DNA from: JAUREX01 sp044356825
Lineage (GTDB): Bacteria > Pseudomonadota > Alphaproteobacteria > Rhodobacterales > Rhodobacteraceae
NCBI GenBank assembly: GCA_044356825.1
Contig: JBIKVM010000049.1
Coordinates: 1-16,709 of the forward strand
Direction: 5' to 3'
Length of the DNA stretch: 16,709 bases
Under the pieces are notes generated by a model. The model saw only the letters and a program-made list of their open reading frames with translations, was not told where the DNA came from and made no database searches. The position numbers were made by a program, and so were the translations under genes. Below are positions 7,141 through 13,232 of this stretch, piece by piece; position 1 is the first letter of the stretch, and each line of letters begins with the position of its first letter.

Positions 7141-7752
7141 ATGCGGGATACAGCATCACATGCGGACGGATTCGCGTTCGGGGCCGGAGTCGTGGCGGGC
7201 CGGGTGCATGAGTTGTGCGGCCCGGCGCGGCGGACGGCGGCCGCGATGCTGGCCGGGCAGGCGGGGGGCGACTTCTTCTGGATCGCGCCGCCGCAGCGCG
7301 CGCGCGAAACCCCCGATCCGCGCGGGCTGTGCACTTTCGTGCAGCCCGAGCGCATGATGCGCATCCTCTGCCCGAGCGTGACCGATGCCCTCTGGGCGGC
7401 CGAAGAGGTGCTGCGCGCCGGGGTTGGTGGGCTGGTCGCGGTCAACCTCGATACGCCCCCCCTCCTCACGCCAGTGCGGCGGTTGCAGCTTGCGGCCGAG
7501 GCAGGCGGCAGGCGGGCCACGGCGGTGCTGCTCTGCCCGGGCGAGGGGGGGGCGGCGGGTGTCGAAAGCCGCTGGCATGTCGCCCCCGATCCGGGCGGCG
7601 GCTGGAACCTGCGGCGATTACGCGCCCGCATGGCACCCCCGGCCGAGATGCACCTGCCGGGATGGCCCGCCAGCCCTTGCGCCGCCCCACCGGCCGGCGC
7701 ATCCTTGAGCGGGAACACGGCGGACGGACGATGCGCAAACCAGCCTGGGTGA
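7141..7752 (+). CDS. ImuA-like RecA-fold protein lacking a Walker A motif
   Basis: Protein of unknown function, 203 residues, that resembles ImuA/SulA-like RecA-fold proteins. Seen: AGRVHELCGPARRTAAAMLA (19-38), positioned where RecA has its P-loop but with no GK[ST]; GDFFWIAPP (43-51) as the following strand; GLCTFVQPERMMRILCPS; DALWAAEEVLRAG (82-94); VAVNLDTPPLLTPVRRLQLAAEAGG (99-123), where ImuA proteins have a similar LT-RRLQLAAE helix; and SRWHVAPDP followed by LRRLRARM. The C-terminus is Pro/Ala rich. An in-frame TAA at 7129-7131 limits the start to 7141 or later; there is no clear ribosome site. It follows the carboxypeptidase by 47 bp and its last 22 bases overlap the start of the RNA methyltransferase, so it is probably co-expressed. 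No imuB or dnaE2 is nearby. The fold assignment is by eye and moderately sure. Confidence 0.7.
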   Translation: MRDTASHADGFAFGAGVVAGRVHELCGPARRTAAAMLAGQAGGDFFWIAPPQRARETPDPRGLCTFVQPERMMRILCPSVTDALWAAEEVLRAGVGGLVAVNLDTPPLLTPVRRLQLAAEAGGRRATAVLLCPGEGGAAGVESRWHVAPDPGGGWNLRRLRARMAPPAEMHLPGWPASPCAAPPAGASLSGNTADGRCANQPG

Positions 7753-8549
7753 TCGAGAAGGAACGTGCGCGCCGGGCGGGCGCGGTGCCGGCCGTGTGGC
7801 TCTTCGGGCTGCATGCGGTGCACGATGCGCTGATGAACCCCGCCCGACGGCGCCTGCGCCTGATCGTGACGCGCAATGCAGCCGACCGCCTGGCCGAGGC
7901 CATCGCGGCCTCGGGCATGACCCCCGAAATCAGCGATCCGCGCCATTTCGACGCGCCGCTCGCCCCCGATTCCGTGCATCAGGGCGCGGCACTCGAGGCC
8001 GAACCGCTCGACTGGGGCAGCCTCGAGGACCTCTGCGCCGCACCTGCAGGCGAGGGGGCGGGGCTTGTCGTGCTGCTCGATCGCGTCACCGATCCGCACA
8101 ATGTCGGGGCGATCCTGCGCTCGGCCGAGGTGTTCGGCGCCGCTGCCGTCATCGCCCCGGCCCGCCACGCCGCACCCGAAACCGGCGCGCTCGCCAAGGC
8201 CGCGAGCGGGGCGCTGGAACGCCAGCCCTATCTGCGCGTCACGAACCTTGGCGACGCGCTCGAGACGCTGGGCAAGATGGGCTATGTGCGACTCGGCCTC
8301 GATGGCGAGGCCACGACCGACATCGGGCAGGGAATGGCGGCGGCCGCGGACCGGCCCGTGGCGCTCGTGCTTGGCGCCGAGGGGGCGGGCCTGCGCGAAC
8401 GGACGCGCGATCTGTGCGATGCGCTCTTGCGCATTCCCGCGGCGGGCAGCTTCGGGTCGCTCAATGTCTCGAACGCGGCGGCGGTCGCGCTCTACGCCGC
8501 GCGGACGCGCGGGACGCGGCCGGTCACACCCGCGCGAGAAGGTCTTTAA
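7731..8549 (+). CDS. rlmB: SPOUT-family RNA 2'-O-ribose methyltransferase (RlmB/TrmH type)
   Basis: S-adenosylmethionine-dependent 2'-O-methyltransferase of rRNA or tRNA, most likely the 23S rRNA Gm2251 enzyme. It has 272 residues: a basic N-terminal tail, a substrate-binding domain (about 21-95, WLFGLHAVHDAL through the L30e-like fold), then the knotted SPOUT catalytic domain. All three motifs are visible: LLDRVTDPHNVGAILRSAE (115-133, with Asn124 and Arg130), ALVLGAEGAGLRERTRDLCD (211-230), and IPAAGSFGSLNVSNAAAVALY (235-255). The ATG at 7731 lies inside the end of the ImuA-like gene (22 bp overlap). A strong terminator follows at 8634. RlmB rather than TrmL/TrmH is preferred from the N-terminal domain, but the target nucleotide cannot be read from the sequence. 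Confidence 0.9.
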   Translation: MRKPAWVIEKERARRAGAVPAVWLFGLHAVHDALMNPARRRLRLIVTRNAADRLAEAIAASGMTPEISDPRHFDAPLAPDSVHQGAALEAEPLDWGSLEDLCAAPAGEGAGLVVLLDRVTDPHNVGAILRSAEVFGAAAVIAPARHAAPETGALAKAASGALERQPYLRVTNLGDALETLGKMGYVRLGLDGEATTDIGQGMAAAADRPVALVLGAEGAGLRERTRDLCDALLRIPAAGSFGSLNVSNAAAVALYAARTRGTRPVTPAREGL

Positions 8550-8633
8550 ACCTCGGCGGAGCATACTAAGTCCGCTCTCGACGCGGGTCCGGAACATTCG
8601 CGTCTTCTCTGACTGTCCCTCGTTCCGCACCTT

Positions 8634-8663
8634 GCGCCCGGCCGCGTGCCGGGCGCATCTTTT
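8634..8663 (+). terminator. Rho-independent terminator after rlmB
   Basis: A perfect 9-bp GC stem (GCGCCCGGC at 8634-8642 and GCCGGGCGC at 8648-8656, 5-nt loop) is followed by ATCTTTT. It ends 34 bp before the next start codon and would close the transcript that includes rlmB. Confidence 0.85.
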
Positions 8664-8690
8664 GGCCCGGACCAGATCCTGACCGAGATA
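8662..8690 (+). promoter_or_regulatory. Candidate promoter of the CoA-binding protein gene, possibly leaderless
   Basis: TTGGCC (8662-8667) and GAGATA (8685-8690) are separated by 17 nt. Transcription would then begin at about 8697-8698, at the start codon itself, which agrees with the absence of a Shine-Dalgarno there. Both boxes are imperfect and the -35 overlaps the terminator's T-tract. Confidence 0.3.
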
Positions 8691-8697
8691 CCCTGCC

Positions 8698-9171
8698 ATG
8701 ACCCTGACCGATGACGATCTGCGCCGCATCCTGAACCGTACCCGGGTCGTGGCGATGGTCGGTGCATCGACCAATCCCGTCAGGCCAAGCCACTTCGTCG
8801 CGCTCTACCTCATGCGCCGCGGGATTCGGGTGATCCCGGTCAATCCGGCGCAGGCAGGCCAGCGCCTCGGGTCGGAAACCGTCGTGGCCCGGCTGGCGGA
8901 CATTCCGGCCATTGCACATGTCGACATGGTCGACATCTTTCGCCGGTCCGATGAAGTCGGCGCCGTCGTGACGGAGGCACTCGCCTGCCTGCCCGACCTG
9001 CGGACCGTCTGGATGCAACTCGGCGTCGAGAACCCCGAGGCCGCCGCGGTGGCTCGGGCTCACGGCCTCGACGTGGTCGAGAACCGCTGCCCCAAGATCG
9101 AACTCCAGCGCCTTGGCGGCGAGTTGCGGCAAGGCGGTTTCGCAACGGGGGTCATCTCCTCGCGCATCTGA
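8698..9171 (+). CDS. CoA-binding protein, YccU-like (CoA_binding_2)
   Basis: Small cytosolic Rossmann-fold protein of 157 residues, of the family named for its CoA-binding domain; the physiological role is not established. Seen: RVVAMVGASTNPVRPSH (16-32) with the Gly-Ala-Ser nucleotide loop; MRRGIRVIPVNP (39-50); AHVDMVDIFRRSDEV (73-87); the conserved LRTVWMQLGVENPEAA (101-116); and the C-terminal VVENRCPKIELQRLGG (126-141), where Cys131 and Lys133 are family-conserved. The start at 8698 has no ribosome site and could be leaderless. It is isolated from rlmB by the terminator, and the PCMT-family gene follows after 71 bp. Confidence 0.9.
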   Translation: MTLTDDDLRRILNRTRVVAMVGASTNPVRPSHFVALYLMRRGIRVIPVNPAQAGQRLGSETVVARLADIPAIAHVDMVDIFRRSDEVGAVVTEALACLPDLRTVWMQLGVENPEAAAVARAHGLDVVENRCPKIELQRLGGELRQGGFATGVISSRI

Positions 9172-9242
9172 GGCTGGCCCCGTTGCCGGGGGCGGCTGTC
9201 TGTGGCACAACCCGACCAGATTCATGCAGCCGGACAGGTTCC

Positions 9243-9896
9243 ATGCCCGACTTTGCCGCCCGCCGCGAAACGATGGTTGACACCCAGGTGCGTCCTTCGG
9301 ACGTGACACGCTATCCCCTCATCGCGGCGATGCTGGCCGTCGCGCGCGAGAACCATGTGCCGCCCGACCTGCGCGAGGCCGCCTATGCCGGCGAGGATCT
9401 GCCGATCGCGCCGGGTCGCGTGCTGCTGTCACCGCGCAGCTTTGCCAAGATGCTCGATGCCCTCGATCCCGGTCCTTCGGAGGTCGTGCTCGATGTGGGC
9501 GCGGGGCTTGGCTATGGGGCAGCGGTGATCGCGCGGCTTGCAGAGATGGTCGTCGCACTCGAAGAGGACGGCGCGCTCGCGACCGAGGCCGAGCGCGCAC
9601 TCTCGGCCGCGCGGGTCGATACGGTCGCAGTCATCACCGGCGCGCTCGCGGCGGGTGCACCGCGGCACGGGCCCTATGACGCGATCGTGATCGAGGGGGC
9701 GGTCGAAACCGTGCCCGAGGCGCTCACGTCCCAACTCAAGGAGGGCGGGCGGATCGCCGCGATCTTCTCCGATGGCCCCGTCGGGGTATGCCGCATCGGC
9801 ATCCGCCACGGCGCCGGCGTGACATGGCGCCCCGTCTTCAATGCCACCGCCCCGGTCCTGCCAGGGTTCGCCCGCGTGCGCAGCTTCGCGCTCTGA
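9243..9896 (+). CDS. PCMT-family methyltransferase (annotated as protein-L-isoaspartate O-methyltransferase)
   Basis: S-adenosylmethionine-dependent methyltransferase of 217 residues. Seen: MPDFAARRETMVDTQVRP at the N-terminus; LLSPRSFAKMLDAL (61-74); SAM motif I VVLDVGAGLGYGAAVIARLA (81-100); acidic strand end VVALEED (103-109); ITGALAAGAPRHGPYDAIVIEGAVETVPEAL with the PCMT-type post-II segment; and LKEGGRIAAIF (165-175). Genuine isoaspartyl methyltransferases usually carry GQTIS-P-ready substrate residues where this protein has LLSPRSF, so repair of isoaspartate is not certain. Start ATG 9243 is chosen because family similarity begins there; GGACAGG lies upstream. The tolC gene follows after 23 bp, a pairing I recognise from related alphaproteobacteria, so both are probably one operon. 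Confidence 0.85.
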   Translation: MPDFAARRETMVDTQVRPSDVTRYPLIAAMLAVARENHVPPDLREAAYAGEDLPIAPGRVLLSPRSFAKMLDALDPGPSEVVLDVGAGLGYGAAVIARLAEMVVALEEDGALATEAERALSAARVDTVAVITGALAAGAPRHGPYDAIVIEGAVETVPEALTSQLKEGGRIAAIFSDGPVGVCRIGIRHGAGVTWRPVFNATAPVLPGFARVRSFAL

Positions 9897-9919
9897 TCCA
9901 GAGGGAAACGGACACAGAA

Positions 9920-11296
9920 ATGGCACGATCGACGGTTTCAAGAGTTCTGGCCGCAGCCGCGCTGGCGGCAGGCCTCGGCGGGATGCAGGCAGCGGCGGAG
10001 AGCCTTTCGGATGCGCTCGTCGCCGCCTATCGCGGTTCGGACCTGCTCGAGCAGAACCGCGCACTGCTGCGGGCCCGCGACGAGGGGCTCGCGCAGGCGG
10101 TGGCGGCGCTGCGCCCCGTGATCACCTTCGTCGGAGATGGCGGATTTTCCCAGACACTCGATGGCGGCGCGACGCTTGTCGATGATACCAGCGCGCGGCT
10201 ACGCCTGACCGCCGAGATGTCACTCTTTGACGGCGGAAGCGGCCAGCTTGGCGTCGATGCGGCGAACGAGGTCATCCTCGCGACGCGCGCGGCCCTCGTC
10301 TCGGTCGAGCAATCGGTGTTGCTTGCGGCGGTGCAGGCCTTTGTCGATGTCCGTCTCGCAACTCAGACGGCCGAATTGCGCGCCAGCAACGTGGGCGTGA
10401 TCGAACAGCAATTGCGCGCCGCGCAGGACCGTTTCGCGCTGGGCGAGGTCACGCGCACCGATGTCGCGATCGCCGAGGCCCGCCTTGCCGCCGCGCGCAG
10501 CGCGCTCGCCGCAGCGACGGGCGAGCTTGCGGTCGCGCGCGAGAGCTACAAGCTCGCCGTCGGACGCTATCCCGCGGATCTAGCCGAGCCGCCGACACCG
10601 CCAAAGCCGGCCGCGTCCCTCGAGGCCGCGCTCGTGATCGCACGCGACCGCCAGCCCGCGATCGTGCAGTCGCGCCACATCCTCGCGGCGTCCGAGATCA
10701 ACGTGGCGCGCGCCAAGGCGCAGATGGGGCCGCGCGTCGGGGTGGGCGGCGCGCTGTCCTTCGCGGACTCGGGTGTGCAGAACCGATCGGTGCAGTTGTC
10801 GTTCTCGCAACCTCTCTATCAGGGCGGGCTGCTTTCGGCCCGGCTTCGGGCCGCGATCGCACAACGCGACGAGGATGCCGCCGCCCTGCACCGCGCGGCA
10901 GCCGAGGTTGATCGCAACGTGGCGCAGGCGTGGGCACGTCTGGACGTCGCGCGCGCCAGCATCGAGGCCGGCACGCAGCAGGTCGCCGCCGCGCGTGCGG
11001 CCTTCGAGAGCGTGAGCGAAGAGGCCCAGTTCGGCGCGCGCACCACGCTCGAGGTGCTGAATGCCGAGCAGGAGTTGCGCGATGCCGAGGCGGGCAGGCT
11101 GTCGGCCATCGCATCCGAGCAGAAGTCGGCCTATGGCCTTCTGGCGACGATGGGGCTGCTGACAGTTGCCGATCTGAAACTCGGCGTGCCGGTCTATGAC
11201 GTCTCGGCCTATCATGACGCAGTCAAGTCGGCGCCCGTATCGCCCGAAGGCAGGCGGCTTGACCGGATCCTTTCGGTTCTCGGCCAGACGGAATGA
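9920..11296 (+). CDS. tolC: TolC-family outer membrane efflux/secretion channel
   Basis: Outer membrane protein that forms the trimeric exit duct for type I secretion and RND/MFS efflux pumps. It has 458 residues with an N-terminal signal peptide (hydrophobic 9-24, cleavage near AAA26-E27). Seen: the opening SLSDALVAAYRGSDLLEQNRALLRARDEGLAQAVAALRP, typical of the alphaproteobacterial TolC type; RLTAEMSLFDGGSGQLGVDAA in the first half and the matching VQLSFSQPLYQGGLLSARLRAA in the second half, which mark the internal duplication; long Ala-rich helices such as AQDRFALGEVTRTDVAIAEARLAAA and SEEAQFGARTTLEVLNAEQELRDAE; and the closing AYGLLATMGLLTVADLKL. ATG 9920 is 23 bp after the PCMT-family gene. 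A stem-loop follows directly. The partner transporter is not in the window. Confidence 0.94.
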   Translation: MARSTVSRVLAAAALAAGLGGMQAAAESLSDALVAAYRGSDLLEQNRALLRARDEGLAQAVAALRPVITFVGDGGFSQTLDGGATLVDDTSARLRLTAEMSLFDGGSGQLGVDAANEVILATRAALVSVEQSVLLAAVQAFVDVRLATQTAELRASNVGVIEQQLRAAQDRFALGEVTRTDVAIAEARLAAARSALAAATGELAVARESYKLAVGRYPADLAEPPTPPKPAASLEAALVIARDRQPAIVQSRHILAASEINVARAKAQMGPRVGVGGALSFADSGVQNRSVQLSFSQPLYQGGLLSARLRAAIAQRDEDAAALHRAAAEVDRNVAQAWARLDVARASIEAGTQQVAAARAAFESVSEEAQFGARTTLEVLNAEQELRDAEAGRLSAIASEQKSAYGLLATMGLLTVADLKLGVPVYDVSAYHDAVKSAPVSPEGRRLDRILSVLGQTE

Positions 11297-11299
11297 CAA

Positions 11300-11323
11300 C
11301 GCCGCGCCCGATGGGGCGCGGCG
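11300..11323. terminator. Stem-loop between convergent tolC and DUF6280 genes
   Basis: A perfect 10-bp stem (CGCCGCGCCC at 11300-11309, GGGCGCGGCG at 11314-11323) with a GATG loop sits 3 bp after the tolC stop. There is no T-run on either strand, so it may act as an mRNA-protecting or Rho-assisted end rather than a classic intrinsic terminator. A 12-bp palindrome (CATGCCGGCATG, 11331-11342) follows. Confidence 0.5.
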
Positions 11324-11344
11324 CATGTCGCATGCCGGCATGGA

Positions 11345-11671
11345 TCAGGCCGCTTCGGCCTGATCGCTGAGCAGTGCCTGACGCCGCTCGCTTTCCTCGC
11401 GAGAGAGGGCAACCGAGGTGCGCACGCCGCGCGCCACGAAATCCATCAGCCCCTTCACGACCCGCTCGTTGGGGTCGATGCCGGCGCAGGACAGCACTTC
11501 GCGCCCATCGCGCGAGCGCGCCCAGCGCGCGATCTGCTCGGGGCCGTTGCCATATTTCTTGTCGTCCGAGATCGCATCGTCGAGCGCGGCCAGCACGACC
11601 GCAGCAAAGAGTTTGCGCGCGCGCTGCCCCTGCTCGTGCGTGAATGCTGTGCCATCGATGAAGTCGGCCAT
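11345..11671 (-). CDS. DUF6280 family small conserved protein
   Basis: Protein of unknown function, 108 residues, apparently cytosolic and helical, with no signal or membrane segment. The opening MADFIDGTAFTHEQGQRARK, then KLFAAVVLAALDDAISDDKKYGNG, then QIARWARSRDGREVLSCAGI with DPNERVVKGLMDFV, and SREESERRQALL near the end are what I recall for a family found widely in Rhodobacteraceae. The start ATG at 11671 is supported by GGAGA 7 nt upstream. It converges on tolC (48 bp between stops, with a stem-loop) and is divergent from efp. Asp/Arg-rich surface residues and one Cys (in LSCAGID) are visible. No catalytic motif is recognisable. Confidence 0.85.
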   Translation of the reverse strand: MADFIDGTAFTHEQGQRARKLFAAVVLAALDDAISDDKKYGNGPEQIARWARSRDGREVLSCAGIDPNERVVKGLMDFVARGVRTSVALSREESERRQALLSDQAEAA

Positions 11672-11840
11672 CCCGGTCTCTCCTTGCCCAATCCGCTTAG
11701 TGCCGTGTGCAAATGCTCTTGCAGACGACGCGGAGAACCCCATTAGTCTGCCCGACGCCCGATTCGGTATGTCCCATTCATCATGGCAGATATGCGCCCT
11801 GCGCATGGCTGCTGATGCGGACCCACAGCATCTAGTCGGG

Positions 11841-11869
11841 TTGCGGGGCAGATGAGGGCGATATATAGC
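11841..11869 (+). promoter_or_regulatory. Candidate promoter of efp
   Basis: TTGCGG (11841-11846) and TATAGC (11864-11869), 17 nt apart, lie in the 238-bp spacer between DUF6280 and efp. Transcription would start near 11876, leaving a leader of about 34 nt that holds the AAAGG ribosome site. The run GATATATAG also allows other registers. Confidence 0.35.
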
Positions 11870-11909
11870 CATCGGCCGACAGCGATCAACCTTCTGCAAA
11901 GGTTTTGTG

Positions 11910-12473
11910 ATGCCCAAGATGAACGGCAACGAGATCAAGCCGGGCGCCGTGCTCGACCACGCCGGCGGGCTTTGGGCCGCGGTGAAGGTGGCGCATGTGA
12001 AGCCCGGCAAGGGCGGCGCCTTCGCGCAGGTCGAGCTCAAGAACCTGCGCGACGGGCGCAAGCTCAACGAACGCTTCCGCTCCGAGGACAAGGTCGAGGT
12101 CGTGGACCTCGACCGCAAGGACCAGCAGTTCCTCTATGAAACCGACGGCCGGCTCGTGTTCATGGATGCCGAGACCTATGAGCAGATCGAGATCGACGCC
12201 GACCTTCTGGGCGAGCGGCGGCCCTTCCTGCAGGACGGCATGACGGCGCGGGTCGAATACTATGGCGAGGAGGCGCTCTCGGTCAGCCTGCCCGTCAAGG
12301 TCATCTGCACCATCGTCGAGACGGAGCCCGTCCAGCAGGGCCAGACGGCGGCCAAGAGCTTCAAGCCCGCGATCCTCGACAATGGCGTGCGCGTCATGGT
12401 GCCGCCCTTCGTCGGCACGGGCGAGCGGATTGTCGTCAACACCGAACTAGTCGAATACTCCGAGCGCGCCTGA
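11910..12473 (+). CDS. efp: Translation elongation factor P
   Basis: Ribosome-binding factor that relieves stalling at consecutive prolines by entering the E site. It has 187 residues in the usual three beta-barrel domains: KOW-like N-terminal (about 1-62), OB (about 65-128), and C-terminal OB (about 130-187: SFKPAILDNGVRVMVPPFVGTGERIVVNT). The tip loop HVKPGKGGAF carries Lys34, the equivalent of the lysine that EpmA/EpmB modify by beta-lysylation in Escherichia coli, rather than the Arg32 or plain-proline forms. The ATG at 11910 is preferred over the adjacent GTG at 11907; AAAGG lies 7-8 nt upstream. The last 27 bases overlap the end of the convergent ygfZ gene. The modifying enzymes are not in the window. 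Confidence 0.97.
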   Translation: MPKMNGNEIKPGAVLDHAGGLWAAVKVAHVKPGKGGAFAQVELKNLRDGRKLNERFRSEDKVEVVDLDRKDQQFLYETDGRLVFMDAETYEQIEIDADLLGERRPFLQDGMTARVEYYGEEALSVSLPVKVICTIVETEPVQQGQTAAKSFKPAILDNGVRVMVPPFVGTGERIVVNTELVEYSERA

Positions 12474-13232
12474 GCCCGGCTCGGGTTCGAGCCGCGCCGC
12501 GCCCGCCTCCATCCCCGGCCCCACGCGATCAAAGCGCGCGAAGGCGAGCGCGCGGTCGCCCGCGACGGTGCCGAGCGTGCCCACCTCGCGCCCCTCGCGC
12601 AGGATGGGTGTGCCGGGGGGCGCGGTGCCGCTGATCGCGAGCCGCACGAGACCCTTCTTCAACTCGGTCTTGTGCTTCATCCGCGCCGTCACCTCCTGCC
12701 CGACATAGCAGCCCTTGCGGAAATCGACGCCGTGCAGGCGTTCGAACCCGGCCTCGAGGATGTAGGTCTCGGACGTCAGCTCGATGCCCGTCTCGGGGAT
12801 GCCATGGCGGACGCGGATCGCATCCCAGTCGATCCGCGCCTCGGGCCCCGGCGCGGCGCGCAGCGCCCGCCAGCCGAGCGCGGGGTGACGCGGATCGGCC
12901 CAGCCGTCGGGCGGGGCGGCACCCAGCCCGCGCACGACATGGCGCGCCGCGGGCTCGATCGTGACATCGGCGCGCAGCCGATAGAGCATGAGGCGGCGCA
13001 TCGTCGGCTCGGCGATCGCGGCGTCGATGTCGACCCAGATCGCGTCATCCGCCCCGACCATCAGGAAATCCGCGATATACTTGCCCTGCGGCGTCAGGAT
13101 CGCGGCATAGACCGGCCCGCGCGCCAGCGCGCGGACGTCGGCCGAGACGATGCCCTGCAGAAAGGCGATCCGGTCCGCCCCCCCGATCCGCCAGACCGCC
13201 CGCCCCGGCGCGGCCTCGCCCGCGTCCGTCAT
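12447..13232 (-). CDS. ygfZ: YgfZ/GcvT-domain folate-binding protein
   Basis: Folate-binding protein related to the T-protein of glycine cleavage; in other bacteria it supports iron-sulfur enzymes such as the tRNA methylthiotransferase MiaB. It has 261 residues. Seen: WRIGGADRIAFLQGIVSADV (14-33) at the N-terminus; AAILTPQGKYIADFLM (43-58), where the family has LTPQGK; RLMLYRLRADVTIE; GIPETGIELTSE; and the diagnostic KGCYVGQEVTAR signature (173-184, with Cys175). The ATG at 13232 overlaps the stop of the proline iminopeptidase gene by 4 bp (ATGA), so the two are an operon. Its stop (TAG) lies within the end of efp on the other strand, a 27-bp tail-to-tail overlap. Confidence 0.94.
   Translation of the reverse strand: MTDAGEAAPGRAVWRIGGADRIAFLQGIVSADVRALARGPVYAAILTPQGKYIADFLMVGADDAIWVDIDAAIAEPTMRRLMLYRLRADVTIEPAARHVVRGLGAAPPDGWADPRHPALGWRALRAAPGPEARIDWDAIRVRHGIPETGIELTSETYILEAGFERLHGVDFRKGCYVGQEVTARMKHKTELKKGLVRLAISGTAPPGTPILREGREVGTLGTVAGDRALAFARFDRVGPGMEAGAARLEPEPGSGALGVFD
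12477..12494. other. Stem-loop just after the efp stop, inside the ygfZ coding end
   Basis: CGGCTCG (12477-12483) and CGAGCCG (12488-12494) form a perfect 7-bp stem around GGTT, beginning 3 bp after the efp stop codon and lying within codons for the YgfZ C-terminus. It could mark the efp mRNA 3' end. There is no T-run, so classic intrinsic termination is not expected. Confidence 0.45.

Noticed and set aside
8550..8633. Possible tRNA or small RNA between rlmB and the terminator
   Set aside because: No cloverleaf, no T-loop GTTCRA-type sequence, and only a weak GCGGA/TCCGC pairing.
7128..8774. Long minus-strand open frame (548 codons) across rlmB and the ImuA-like gene
   Set aside because: It is antisense to genes with clear family motifs, crosses a strong terminator, and its translation is Arg/Ala/Gly/His-rich with no recognisable domain, as expected for shadow frames in GC-rich DNA.
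10580..11341. Minus-strand open frame of 253 codons antisense to tolC
   Set aside because: Lies across tolC and its stem-loop; composition is typical of a shadow and no ribosome site was noted.
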